From: Azolla caroliniana
Lineage: Eukaryota; Polypodiophyta
DNA: 64,000 bases
Direction of reading: 5' to 3'
Assembly: GCA_043228905.1 (NCBI GenBank)
Contig: JBHGNT010000015.1
Span: forward strand, 17,050,001-17,114,000
Position 1 is the first letter of the stretch. The number at the start of each line of letters is the position of its first letter. The position numbers and the translations under genes were made by a program. The notes under the pieces were generated by a model. It was not told where the DNA came from and ran no database searches. It saw only the letters and a list, made by a program, of their open reading frames with translations. Positions 22,480 to 35,529 of this stretch are shown piece after piece.

Positions 22480-22536
22480 AAACCCTAAGACAGAGAGGCA
22501 GAGAAACCCTAAGACAGAGAGACAGAGAAACCCTAA
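22480..22536 (-). promoter_or_regulatory. Three AAACCCTAA telo-box-like repeats upstream of the KYLGP gene
   Basis: AAACCCTAA occurs at 22480-22488, 22504-22512 and 22528-22536, exactly 24 bp apart, within a 24-bp tandem repeat that also contains GACAGAGAG. The sites lie 21-77 bp upstream of the first ATG, so they are in the 5' UTR or core promoter. Telo-boxes are known elements of plant genes for translation and organelle biogenesis. Function here is inferred. Confidence 0.6.
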
Positions 22537-24520
22537 TATGTGCCTTCTTTGCTCTGTCTGTGAGGAAGGGGTTTTTGGAAGCCTTTTAAACGAATGAATG
22601 AATGAATGGAGAAGATAAGGTTTTAAGAGGAAGCATTTTCAAAACGGTTTAGAGGTTTGGTTCGGTTCGGTTCGGTTCAGCTCCGGCTTGAGCCTTCTCA
22701 ACCGGTTTGAGCTCGGTTTGGCAAGGCGATGCTCATAATAAGGTTTTGTTTATTTGTGGCCCTATCATGTAACGAGTCGTGCATTATTGGTGCCTTTGAT
22801 GACAATACGTAATAGAGTCCTCCCTCGTATGGACGAGTATTTCGGAGAGGCTTTAGGAGCTTCGATAAGAACCACTCGCAACTACTCACCATGATAAGAG
22901 TCCTCCTCACACATGGGCATTCGAGGGGAAAATTAAAGGACTACCTAAGAGTACGTGTATTGATATATGTAAGTAAATGGGTACTTGTACACCTATGTAT
23001 ATGCTTATGTAAGAATGTGCATTGAGTTTTATTAATTTTAACATATATGTGCTCGAAATATGTATGTGTTTTTGTAAAACTGTGAAAATATGTAATGATG
23101 TATATGCGTATGAAGTCTTTTAAGCTTCTATGAATAGTTGTGTGAATGTTTATGTAAAGATATAGGTGAACAACAGTGATTGGTAGTAGTAGGGGTATTT
23201 ATGAAAATGGGGAACGGAAAGTCTAGCTTGGGCAGGTAGGATTTTATTTTCTTTATTTTATTTTTCTTTTTGTTAGTGTAAGGTTTAAGTCAAAGCTTGG
23301 GGCAATTGACATCACTTGCAAATATGGACGATGGTAGTGATAGCGAGCAAAAGCAACAACATCAGCAAAGTGTGGCGGCATAAGGAGAAGCTCCTCGACT
23401 CGAGTTGCAAGCTTCCCTTTGATTATGGGAAAAGTCTGCCTGCCTCTCAAGATTTCCTCGAAGCTCGGCGCCTTTTCACACATGGCGTTCAAGAGACTTC
23501 CTCAATGTAAGGGTGCATTCCTCGATTGTGGGTTTTACTCAAATGCCACATGGCACTCAAGGAAATCCCCGCGATGTTGGTGTGGCAATTGAGGATTTAA
23601 AATTTCATCCCAAAATTATCAAATTGTCCTTTCTGTTGGATGTCGTTCAATGGATGGGATGTTGGCTATGGTCGGCATGGCAGATTTGACTCATGTCGTC
23701 TGAAAAATCTATGGTTTTGTCAATAAGTTTTTACTCGGTGATTGGATTCGCATTCTCAACACTCGAGGAAACAACATAGGTCATAAATGCCTACGATTAA
23801 AACTAGTGCATGCCACAATATTGTAAATGGTGCAAGGCCTTTGTCATGCGCCATCTAGAATTTTATTTGAGAGCACCCATTGGATATATCGGGGCAAGTG
23901 CCTTTGATAGAACATCCCAAGTCGCTACATTGAATATGGGGAACACCCTCACAAACCAAATTACCTTAACAACCCCCACATCCTTGTATTGGAATGTGAT
24001 TCATAGAGCTTGAGTTTGTCTACAAGGTCAAAACTCATGGGGGGCTTACTAAGAATACCAACTAGTAGGGTTTTGAATGTTTGAGCATGACAATGGGGGT
24101 CTTGAAACAAAGAAGATGGTTTAAAGAGGTTTGTTTTGTTTGATTTCACAACCCAGTAGAAGGGACATGACATTTGAACAAAAGGACAAATTATTCTTTC
24201 TTTTCCACTGATCAGCATCGTTCAGGGGTAAGCGATCGAGTTATCAACACAAGGTCTCATGTGGGTCAAGAATCCCGACTTTTTTTTCACGCACCTTTTG
24301 TTACACCACACCACACATAACTTAGTTGGAACCTCATGCCTCATGGTCTCCGTAGGAGCAACAGAGCCATGCCAACAATGGAGCGAATAATGTGTGAGAG
24401 AGGGTTTCTTTGGGTTTCCATAGAGTTGAGAGAGCCATCTCTAGTGTATAGCGAGAATTGGGGATGACCGACCCTGTGTTTTGGACTGGGGGGTATTCTT
24501 GTAATTTAGAAAAGAACAAT
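22537..24520. other. Intergenic sequence between the KYLGP gene and EME1
   Basis: No gene is supported. A GGTTC pentamer is repeated about four times near 22658-22678, and AATGA repeats occur near 22595. The short frame on the minus strand at 23253-23492 has no domain or context. Confidence 0.5.
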
Positions 24521-24693
24521 ACATGTATGTATGTACATACATACATACACATACACATGCATGCATACATACATACATACACACATGCATGCATACATAC
24601 ACTGCTACACACATGCATGCATACATACACTGCTACACACATACACACATGCATGCATACATACACTGTTACACACATACATTCTGATTCAAT

Positions 24694-24731
<38 letters not shown>

Positions 24732-24792
24732 CATAGATACATACATACATACATACATACATGCATGCATGCATACATACGTACATACATAG
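24521..24792. repeat. Compound microsatellite, CATA/CATG/CA type
   Basis: About 270 bp of CATA and CATG tetranucleotides, with a pure (CA)n run near 24696-24725. It ends 125 bp before the EME1 start codon, so it is in that gene's promoter. Frames across it on both strands are repeat artefacts. Confidence 0.95.
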
Positions 24793-24884
24793 TGTGACAG
24801 TAGTTCTGGTCTTCAGTTTTTTGAACGAAGCCAAGAGGTCTCTGTCTCGGCCTCTCTCCCTCTCATTCCTTTTCAGTATCTTCT

Positions 24885-24887
<3 letters not shown>

Positions 24888-24916
<29 letters not shown>
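24888..24916 (+). repeat. (GA)n tract abutting the EME1 start codon
   Basis: About 14 GA units run directly into the ATG at 24917, so the tract forms the last part of the 5' UTR. Confidence 0.9.
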
Positions 24917-24920
<4 letters not shown>

Positions 24921-27900
24921 AGATCGATCCGGACACTGAATTTGTTACCCTCTCAGACTCCCTCCCTTCTCCCATTCCGAAACCTTCCCATCTCCAAGGT
25001 GAGGTTTGCGTCCCTTCCTCTGTGTTTCTCGCGGATGCAATATTAGAAATTTGATCAATTCATTGGTTCCTTCTGATGCATCATTAGGATTCTTGGGTAC
25101 CCCTTTTTTTTCACTTTCATTTTATATGTATACATATATGAGAAGGGATTCTATGCAGAAGCTGTGTGATTCTATTGAATGCACACATCAAATTTTTATA
25201 CTGAAAAGTGAGGCTTGGGTTACGATTTAAAACTGGTTTTGAAATAGACCCATTACTCTTGTTTTCTCTTAATTTGGTTTATGAGACATCGAATGCCCTT
25301 TTCTTCTTAAAAGTTCTCAAAGTATGAGAAAGGGTTTGTATGGGTAAGATGGATGGGTCCATGGTAAACACTCAATTCTTCTAGTATGACAAATAAGATT
25401 TGGATCTGTAATCAATTTTTTATGTTTTGAGATAGATCATGCATTTTCCTTTCAGTAACACACATACATACACATATATAGTTGAAGAATAGGGCTTGTA
25501 ATGTTGATTCCATGTGTTCTGTCAAAAGATTATACTCTTCCTTGCTCGTAATATTTTTAACATGATACAAAAGGCTTTTAGTACCATATTTTCAAATAGA
25601 ACATGCACTTTCTTTTGTTAAGTTTTTCGAAATATATATAAGAGTATGGTTTGTAGGTTGACTCCATGTGTGTTTTTGATAGCATATTTTTTAATATCTA
25701 TACACACATAAATAAACAGGTCTTGTCGGATTGATTCTATGGAGAATTCTTGTAGATCTATCCACATATTTCTTTTAGTAATGAAAAAAAGCTTTTGGAT
25801 TTCTGGTGCAGGCAAAACGAAAGTAGTATGTCTTGATTCTGATACAGAATCAGATGGATCATATGCACATGTATGCGACAATAAGCGCAAATCAGTTGAT
25901 AAAAGAAGTATGTTTACATTTGCATCATGTCATAGTCCAAACCCCAAGTTTGAAGAGAATGTGGACGTAGCCCATGGCCATGATCATAGCCGTATTCTAG
26001 ACACTTCACCAAGTCATTCTTCTTCTTTTGAATTGGAGGATTACAAGCATTTTGAAAGAAACCATTCAAGTGAAGGTATTAAAGATGTAAGAACATGCTC
26101 AATTGAGGGTATTAAAGATTTTCAAAATGTTAGTAGTCCACAACATGAAAGTGGATGTGCTTCATTTATTACCATTACAACTCCATCCACGTCTGTTTGT
26201 GAAGTTAAGAGCTGCTCTCTGGAGTTGAAGTCGAACCATGGGCAAAAACATACACATCTTGACGTCAGTGACAGGGTTTGTCTAGAGATAAAGGACATAG
26301 ACAATAATGCAAATGATACAAAAGTTGCTTACAAGGCATGTTTTAGTTTGCATAGTGATGAATCAGATGGTTCCTTGTCTGGATGGAATGATCAGTTGAA
26401 AGAAATGATGAGGAAAACTGAGAAATCTAAACTTAATGATGTCCATGTTGAGGACGTCTATGAGAACAAAAGCAATACTAGTGAACAAGATTCAATACAG
26501 AAAAAAAAGCTCTATGAATCCACCAGACAGAAGGAAAGAGACATGGAGCTAAGCGATAGTGGTGATAGTGTAAGCTGTAAACGGCCAAAGAAAAGTATCA
26601 TAAGAACAACTCTGATAGAACAAGAAATAGAAAAGCAAAAGAAAGGAGAGAGAAGGGTGAAAGATAAAGACAGGGCGGAAGCCAGAAAGCAGAAATTGAA
26701 GGAAGAAAGGGAGATCCTTCAACGTGAGAAACAAGAAGAGAAAAGAAGGCAACAAGAAGCAAGGAGGCAGAAGAATGAGGTGTGAGCTAGCACTTTCAAT
26801 ATCACATTGAAATCACTAAATATTTTGTGTTCCAATTTAGGAGAAGAAGGTATATATAACCTTTTTGGAAATTCCATTTTGTAATAGGAAGAGAGGAAAA
26901 GGAAGGAAGAATTGAGAGCAGAAGCAACCGAGAGACGGAAAATGGAGAAAGAGAAGGGAAAATGGGAGAAGGGCAAGTTTGCCTTACAGAATATCACCGC
27001 ATTTGTGGACACTCAGATTTTGGAAGGAGGGTTGGTTGGAGGTAACTTCTGCATTTCTTTTCTTTCTGTGCTATTATTGATATGTTTGATTTTTTTCTAG
27101 TTATTAGCAATCAACATGTGATTTTTATGATTTATTCAAATATTATTTCTTTGCAAGAACCCATTTCCCTTGTAAGTTATGGTTTTGAAGATCCTTCGTG
27201 CCGCAGTAAATTTTTCCAGAAAACCTCTTATACAAAGAGAATTGAATTCTCTTTCTTTCTTTATTTCCATGCAATGATTTCTTGTGCTTTACCTCTCCTC
27301 TACTTTTGGTTCTCTTGTTTACTAATGCTTAGGGTAGGCATACAAAGCTTTGTTTCATGCTGTTTATTGTTTATGGGTGTTCAATGGACTTTTCTGTCCT
27401 AAATTTTATGGTCAGGCCATCTTTTGACTCGTTTTGCTGAGAAGGGCTTTAAGTATCATCTCGTGCAGAATCCAGTTAAGAAAACTGTGACCTGGAAAAT
27501 GCAATTTCCGTCCGATGATCCTTTACTGAATTCACAAGGGGATTCTCAATTCCAAGAATCACAAGAAGTGGAATCATCAAAAGAATCCAGACCTCAGGTC
27601 TGTATGTGCTTGAAGATATATCTTTTTATATGATTGCAAAGAAAGATTTTAATGGGAAAAAGACAATAATAAAGTTTAATAGATCTTTCTATGACATTCT
27701 GCAGCTATCGTTAAAAAGCACACCTATATCATATGTCCTTGTTGTGCTAGAAGCCGAGGAATTTGTTGACATGATCAACAAGCATGCTCTAGATAAGCAT
27801 ATCAAATCGTTGCAAGATATATATCCTGGCTTCACCTTATGCTATTTGATCAACAAGCTTATGAGATACTTGCATAAAAGGTTTGAAAATTAGTATTCTT

Positions 27901-29485
27901 GTGTTATGTTTCACATGTAGCCTTGATTAAACATTATTATTTTCACATGTGGAGTGATATTTCCATATGCATAGTCTTGATTAATGTTCCGCATGCAAAT
28001 CTTCATTAGCACACATGACATACCACATGCAACCTTGATTGGGAGGTGATATTAATTTGTTTGGCTTCATGGCAACTGGATTGATGTATTCTTATGTTTG
28101 GCAGAGAGCAGCAGCAGTATAAGAATCCTGAAAACAGTTGGATTCGGCCACCTGTAGAGCAAGTAACACAATGAATCACGTACACTCAATTTTTCTTTAT
28201 GAAGCATATGCATACATACATATATGTATATAATCTTAAGGAAAACTCCTGAAACTCCCATGCTTTTCTTTATTTTACCAAATGCCCTCGACTTTTCATT
28301 ATTTCCCCAAAGGCAGCTAATTTTTGCTATTTTCCCAACCACCTTTATCCCCCGAAAGACAAACAAAGGATGCGTGGCCATGTAACTGCTCATGTAGTAC
28401 ATATGATTGAGAGAAAGGAGGTGAATTAACCATACGATTGCACTAGAGGGAGTGGGTGATTTGCATTTGGGGAATGTGAATTTTTTCGGCATTTGGGGAA
28501 TGAGGAAAAGTTCGGGCTTTCCAGAATTTTTCCTTACCATATACATGCCTACAAAACTAATGTTCTTAGAGAATACAGGTTATCTTGGATTTTCTGAAGG
28601 TCTTTAAATTATTAACTTTGTTGTGTTTATTATTATTTGTTCGCAATGGTAGATTTTGGCCAAACTAATAACATCCTACGATGGTGTGCATTCACGTTTA
28701 TGCCTTGATGAAGCCGAAGTAGCTGAACATATTGTGGGGTTAACACGGAGTTTAGCAGAGTGTCCATTCAAGTATATCTCATATACCTTAATGTCTATTA
28801 TTGTTCCTTAATGAGTTATTGTTGTCCTTGGCTATTATTTATCTATACTTGATGATTCATTATTTGTCTATATTAGACTATAACTTATGCCATGCTGATT
28901 ATTCATTTCAAAGATGCAAATTGTCGGCACTTTCTTTAAGTGCGAATGGAGATCATGTGGTGAAAAATGACCCGAATAACAATATGATAAAAAAGAATCT
29001 CTGGTAGGGATCACTTAGCTGACATTCCTGTCTTATTTATTCATGTTTAACTTAAGTACACTAGTATATTCCTTGCACAGGATGAAAGCGTTGGTAGCAT
29101 TGCCAAAAGTTTCTGGAGCCTGTGCGATCGCAATTGCAAAGAAGTATCCTTCGATGAATGCTCTTTTTGAAGCATATTTGGATCCATTAAGAACGGTATA
29201 ACTGCTGCTGTATTCTTGTTGATGTCCAACAAGTTTTAAGCATTTTTTGGTATTATGACTTGACGGTTGTTGACTAAAGCATTTCATTAATTGTTTGATC
29301 TATTTTAGGTGCATGAGAAGGAATTCCTTTTGCAAGATCTAATGAAAGAGGGGCTTCTAGGACCAGAGAGTAATCGACGCGTGGGTCCAGCTTGCTCACG
29401 ACGTGTTTATCGGATTATGATGGCCCAGCAAGGGAATCTTCACACTGATGATGTGGAGGAAGGGGCAGATTTGTTTGAAGATTGA
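24917..29485 (+). CDS. EME1: Crossover junction endonuclease EME1 (MUS81 partner), 10 exons
   Basis: EME1 pairs with MUS81 to cut branched DNA (flaps, nicked Holliday junctions) in the nucleus during repair and meiosis. My exon model, with every junction GT-AG and in phase, is 24917-24998, 25812-26779, 26888-27041, 27416-27597, 27705-27880, 28105-28162, 28653-28771, 28914-29003, 29081-29195 and 29309-29485, giving 706 residues. Residues 1-290 are acidic and low-complexity. About 290-385 form a Lys/Glu-rich coiled coil. Then comes an XPF-type nuclease-like domain with E-A-E-E-F where MUS81/XPF carry the catalytic E-R-K-x-x-x-D, as expected for the non-catalytic partner. The C-terminal helix-hairpin-helix part ends with R-R-V-Y-R-I-M-M-A-Q. 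It appears longer than Arabidopsis EME1A/B, mainly at the N-terminus. Family similarity is judged from memory. Confidence 0.93.
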
Positions 29486-31339
29486 AAATGACCTTTTGTG
29501 GCTATACTCTCTAATTCGGTCTTGACATCATCTTGTATAGATTGTTATTGTCTCAACTAACATAGCTCAATTAAGCTAATGATGTATTATATATATTTGT
29601 TCTCATAGCTTTAATCAAAATTGAGGTTCTTTTTTATCTTTTCAGACTTTTCATAGATGTCCCTGTAACCGTGTATGGGCACCATTCCGTGTAGATTGTT
29701 GGTCTCAGTTAACAAATTCAATCCCTGTCTCATAGATTTAATAAAATTTATTTTGGGCTTTTAACTTTTTAAAACAATTTATGGTTGTGATCTCCATTTT
29801 GTTTGTTCACTTTCCCTTTCCTCAGTCACTATTTTTATTCATTCCAAATGCATACACGTGTTATGGTGTACTGTCTACTTACATTATGTTTGCCAAATAC
29901 ATCCACATTTGACAAAAATTCAAAAACCTTTTGAAAGACAAATGGTTTTGCAAGGACTGCAAATCTGAATAAATGGCTGCAAGGATGAGTAATATGCATC
30001 TCTTTGTTTCTCTCATTAAATACTTAGTGTAATACGCTTGTTACATACAAGAACATTTGTACTCTATATATATGTTCAACACAATGCATTAGTATAGAGT
30101 TATTCTGGCCAATATTTGGGAGTGGGAGAATTGGCGGTTGGCCTATGCTTTCATTACAAAATGCATATTTTACGAAGTCAGAATAATGCTATACTAAGTT
30201 TCACTTTAAAAGAAGGGAGGCACAATGCTTTCATTTCAAAATACACATTTTAGGAAGGTAGAATAACTCCATACTATGTTTCATTTAAAAAAAATGGAGG
30301 CACAAAACTTGAAATTCTCCCATAAATTTGTAAGTTGGCCTGAGGGTTGATGGGACCATTACCCTTGGTCATGAGTTGAACATGAAAACCTTGACTGCAC
30401 CATAACAGTATTTCTAGAGTAAGATAAGAGAAAATTCTAAGTAGAGTTCCTCCTAGAACTAAAGACTACACCTAAATTCCAATCATGACCCGTTTTTGTT
30501 GGGTTCTTGCAAAATTGCTTGCGGATTCCAGCTGCATTCAGTCAGCTTAGGTAATCATCTACATTATTTTAGACTATTTACTCTCTCAACCGAGAAAATT
30601 GAGCTTCTTCATTATAGTAGCATATGCAGGATGCACAACCGTAGGTTGTCGGAGTTGACGAAGTTGCTTGTTGGTCTACAACCACAGGGCGAAGTTAATT
30701 AAAATTCAATTTCTTCAGGATAAAATGAAGGCAAACTAAAGTTAATCATAATAAAAAAGATAGCCAACCATACTAAACATTTTGAAAATCTACCAGAACA
30801 CCTCTTAGAGGTATTCTGGGTATCTTGGGTGTTTATCTGTTTGATCAGTCATTCTCACCTTTGAATGTGCATTATGTCGTTTCCCCGCCTTCCATCGTTT
30901 GACCTCTCCATTTGCTTTTGTTTTAAATCTTTCTTTAAAAGACCTTCACAAAAAAGGAGCTTTTGAAAACATGTGAAGAGCATATTTACAATAATGATTT
31001 AGCAAAGGGGCTTTCATTCTACTGACGAATATGCTTTAATTTTGTATTTCTTCAGTTTGGATGCATACATCCGCTGATGTCCCACCTGCAGCATAACAAT
31101 TCAAATGGTTACATAACCTTACATAACATCTTTCTACTTGCTTTAGGTTTTTATTAATTTCTTTAGGTTTACCATTGACACTTTTGCATTATGTATCTCA
31201 GAATGTAGGGGGTTGAACACATGGTGGAACTTCACCGTACATCTCACTCTTTCATTTTGTACCAACTAATGAGCAGAGATCCCATGATACAAATTGGCCA
31301 CCACTTGGCCAAACTATATACAGCATGATCATAGAGTAA
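29486..31339. other. EME1 3' flank and intergenic sequence
   Basis: The EME1 3' UTR presumably occupies the first few hundred bases. No other gene is seen. An imperfect 80-bp direct repeat lies at 30146-30305, next to a weak 19-bp inverted repeat (30089-30107 and 30179-30197). Confidence 0.5.
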
Positions 31340-32700
31340 GAATTGAGTGTGTGGGCAGAGAAATGGCTACTGTTTAGTTCGACAGGCAGGTTTCTGGAAA
31401 GGGGTTCACTGCTTTGGATCACATATTCACCCTTAGGCCCTTCTTAAGTAAGGAAGCACACATAACAGGAGAATCTATTGTTTGTGGCTTTCAAGAAAGC
31501 CTTCGACACTGAACCACATGCAGTGACTAGAGAGGTCCTTGGAGTCTCAGTAGATATGCCATGAGCAATCTATAAGCTACGTATATCCTAATGGTTTCTC
31601 AAAGATCATGGCTAGTGTGATTGGAGTGAAACAATGATTTCCACTATCACCAACTTTCTTTGGTCTTTAAAATTATGAGATATTAAATTACACAGAGAGA
31701 TCAGGTGGTTCATGAGCACGATTAGCAGAGATAGATCGCATGATTGGTGCATGGGCATAATTATAGATTTTACTTTTATACAAATTGCTGGTTGAATTTA
31801 TCATCAGGTCGCCATGGGTGCACATCAATCTCTTGCACCCTGTAGTGTGAAATGCCAGCTCATGACCTATTTGCATCAATTAGAAATTCAAGTGCAGAAA
31901 TATGCAAACAAATATGTGGAAGAACAAATCTGCCAACTCCGCCATTGGGATGTGGAATCAGTGTTGTTAATGTAATTATCAAGTTTTCTACAATTTTTTA
32001 TTAGAAAAAAGAATATGCATTATAAAGATAGAATACATTTAATATGTAGAATACGTTTAATACTTCAAATATCAATAGCAACAAGCTGGTTCTTTGCATG
32101 TGTTTATGCACTTTTATCAAATTTTAGTAACAATATATATACACATTCAATTGCAAGGCCCACTATGCAGGTAATGAAACACAAAGACCAGTGGTTGCGA
32201 CTGTTCTTGCTAGAACTTCAAAGGCAACAAATAAATCACAACAGCTCATTAACAAGAAGAAACTTTCTTTACCTCCATTACTCATGATACAAGTAAATAA
32301 CTACCCCAAGTTCGGTATCAGTGAAAACATTTGAAAAGGGTTAAAAAAATCAAGAAATAGCAAATTTTCATGCACCTAGGCTACAACCTTGTCAACCGCA
32401 TCATTGGCGAATAAATGCCATTATACCTTATACCAAAGGCCCTTGCCTAGCTTCAGGCATCTCTCCATCTTGGTTGGCCCCATGTAAGAGATCCTTTGGA
32501 GGCAGAAGTTTCCATGTATCTTAACTTAGAATGTTTTAAGGCTTAGTTAACCATATTCTGTGATACCTTAGGCAGTTCTATCAATGTAGTTAAATGTATT
32601 TTGGTTTGTTATCCTCAAGGATGAGACACCATTTGAAGTTGTTGTCCCTTGGCTTGTTAAAAGACTTTAATAGATTTCTATTTCTCTATCATTTAGGGGT
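31340..32700 (+). mobile_element. Decayed RTE-like LINE, reverse transcriptase and 3' end
   Basis: Frames with many breaks show reverse transcriptase landmarks: L-D-H-I-F-T-L-R near 31420 and a K-A-F-D-T motif near 31500. The later part (about 32160-32690) resembles the 3' ends of the related copies at 34860-35490 and 46560-47170. It ends in a T-rich, TTTCT-like tail. It is strongly mutated and non-functional. Confidence 0.65.
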
Positions 32701-32989
32701 TAACCCCATACACTGTACTACTACTAGAAACTGAAAGGTCAATAGAGTTCTATACCCTTCTAGGAGTTTACAAAAGCATGTTGAAAGTAAGGACAATACT
32801 CCAATCTTCTCCTCAAAAACCCCTGGGATTGATTGGATGCTTACTGCAGAAAACCATCAAAGCAAATTTATTTTGTTCAGCTATAACATCCAGAAATGGA
32901 CTGCGAGCTATAAACGTTGATGGATATCTGGATGTGAGCATAGAGGAAAATAATCTACAGGAGTTGATGTTTTATTGGAAGCTCAACTC

Positions 32990-33555
32990 AAAATGAAAAA
33001 ACAGTCCAACATAGATCTAGGTTTGAATGTTTATTGCCGACACATTAAAACTCAATGTTGGCAAAATTGTCAAAGGTAGATGGCTAATGCCTAAGCTCAC
33101 TCTAAACACCCATGTGCAAGAGAGCAAAAGGTGCCATTACATTGATGCATGCACACTCACATGGTGCTGCGGAATATTCAGTGGAAAAAGGGAATATGTA
33201 ACCTATGTTGCCTCAATTACAAGAAACTGAAGAGCATGTCGCTTTGGAATACATCGCATATGAGGACATCAGGCAAGATTCTTATGTATTCCTACAGGGC
33301 TGTACTATTTTTGAAGAACTCCTGATGAAGACAGAACCATCACCAACATACCAGGAATGCTTGTTGCTCATTTATTCAATCACAGAACAAAACTCATGCT
33401 TTTCCTGTCCTTTATCTCTGCTATTACCCCTCACCAATATGGCTGGAGAGAGCGCTCTCTAACCATTACTCATCCCATGGGTCATATGGCCTTTCCCCTG
33501 CAGACGTTAATTAATACCAATCATCATCGTCATTTCTCTCCCATTGCTAATTTAT
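32990..33555 (+). mobile_element. Decayed LINE-like fragment, second type
   Basis: The sequence has the flavour of a LINE C-terminal zinc region (E-H-V-A-L-E-Y-x-x-Y-E-D-I-R). It is similar to 35530-36330, including a shared 3' end near AGACRTTAATWWAT and ATCATC. I infer two copies of the same element. The family is not identified. Confidence 0.35.
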
Positions 33556-35490
33556 AGATTTCCAGAAAGCCTTCAACACTACCACATACTAATGTCATGC
33601 AGCAGCTAGAAGTCATACATAGAGATCATGAATCACATAACATAGAGAGATTTTGTGGATCAGAAGCATGTCCAGCAGGTATAGCCATACAAATATTACT
33701 ATATGCTGATATTGTGCTGATCTCTGACATTCTGAAGGGGTTACAAAGACACCTTAAAGTATTTTGTATGGACAAAACTTTGATGGTAAACATAGATAAA
33801 ACTAAAAGTAATGATGTTTAACTTTGTCAGTAAACATAGATAAAACTAAAGTGATGGTGTTTAACACCACTCAAGCATGGTAACCAGATCAGAACCAGAA
33901 TCCTTCGTGGAAGAGGAAAAGGTGGCATATACACAATTCTACACGTACCTAGGATTAACATTCACAGGGCCTCATATCAGAGGTTGCTTGCGGTTGATTT
34001 TCTCATGGATATGCAGCCCTTGATGCTCTTGACAGACAATGTGCACATTGCAAATCCAAGAGTCACAAACTAAATTGTGGCTATTTGATACACTTGTCAC
34101 ACCAACTCTTAATATGGTGTAGAAACCTGGGGACTGAGTCTTAACAAGGAAAATAACTAGAAAGGTTTTGAGAGACCTTTAGTCTCAATGATTGCCCACA
34201 CGATAAGAAGCAAAGCATCAATGGCCCATGATATAATCAAGGCAGTGGTAGGAGCAGCCCTAATGATCATCAAGACAAAAAACCAGTATCCAACAGCTTT
34301 TGGAGCTCCCTAAACAAAGGTACTCAAGGTTGGCACTTATGTCATCAAAACAACTCGCTGAACATGGTGATGCTGAAATGCAACAATGGTTTTGAGTCAC
34401 ATGGCATAAGCAACAATGTACTACAACGGTTCCAATTTAGCTTGGATTGTCCCATCTAAACACGACAAAAGTGGACATGAATAGAGTGATCAGAACTGAT
34501 ATTATCAACTTGGAAAATAAAATAACATGAAACAGCTTCTCAACATATCTTGGTAGGAATATGGCCCACTATAAGACATTTTTACACATCATAGGATGGA
34601 TTGATAATCAGGCCCTCTTATATGGAGATATATGTGTTTGAAATGACAAGTCATTAGTATTTCCTCTATTTCACGTGCTGCACACTGTGATAGGGCAGCA
34701 GTGAACTTCACATCAGTAAGAGATTGAGGTATTCATTTATGCATGAATACCTCTAGAAGAAAGAATTTTCCAATTGTGTCATCGGGGAGTGGAATCTGAA
34801 GAAGACTATGCTTGTCATCACACCGTTTTTAATAAGAGGGAGATAATATTGCCTCTTCTACGCCAAGTAATGGAATATGAGGGCCAATGGTGCCTAGGGC
34901 TTTTCTTGCTAGAACTCAAGAGACACAAGGAGTAAGTTGTTTAGGGACAACAATACCATCACACAAACTCATCAACAAAGAACAATCACAACTTTCTTTA
35001 GACCCATCACTCCTACTCATGTTACAAGTCAATCAAAGGCTACACAAATAGGCTCCCGACTAGGACATTGCAAAGGGGTTAAAAGATAAGGAATAATAAT
35101 TCGTCTTGCACGTAGGCCCCAGCCTTATGGACCACAATCTCACCACCTTGTCATCAACAGAGAAAGGCCATTATCTCCCACAACCACAGCTGCTCCCTCA
35201 TTTCAGAGATCTCTCCATTCTGGATTGACCTATGCTAGAGATATTTTGACAAAAAATAGTATGGTATATCTTACTCGAGAATCTTACATGTCTAGATGAC
35301 GAGATTCTTTAGTTGTATCTTGTTATATTTCTATTGACTTTTTTACTTGGTTACATTTTAAGACAACATTAAATTTTGGTTTGTTCTCAAAGACAAGACA
35401 ACATTTTAAGATGTAATCTCTTGTTTGGTCTTATAGGCCATTTTGGCCTCTTAAAAGACGATAATGTATCTTCTTTCTTTCTTTGTCAAA
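33556..35490 (+). mobile_element. Decayed RTE-like LINE, reverse transcriptase to 3' end
   Basis: It opens with a D-F-Q-K-A-F-N remnant and has L-L-Y-A-D-I-V-L-I-S near 33700 (a Y-A-D-D derivative that has lost one aspartate codon). It also shows Y-L-G-L-T-F-T-G near 33945. The C-terminal region and 3' UTR (34600-35490) end in TTGGCCTCTTAAAAGAC and TTTCTTTCTTT. The 3' portion recurs in the TASH3 introns. Multiple stops make it a pseudo-element. Confidence 0.7.
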
Positions 35491-35529
35491 GAAAGAGACA
35501 AACTTAAGGCTACTCAATAATCAAGTGAT

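Noticed and set aside
23253-23492. 79-codon minus-strand frame
   Set aside because: No family, splice or promoter context; likely chance.
24334-24834. 166-codon Cys/Met/Tyr-rich frame on the minus strand
   Set aside because: It is a translation of the CATA/CA microsatellite.
24917-29485. MUS81 instead of EME1
   Set aside because: The nuclease-like domain has E-A-E-E-F in place of the catalytic E-R-K motif, and the coiled coil fits EME1.
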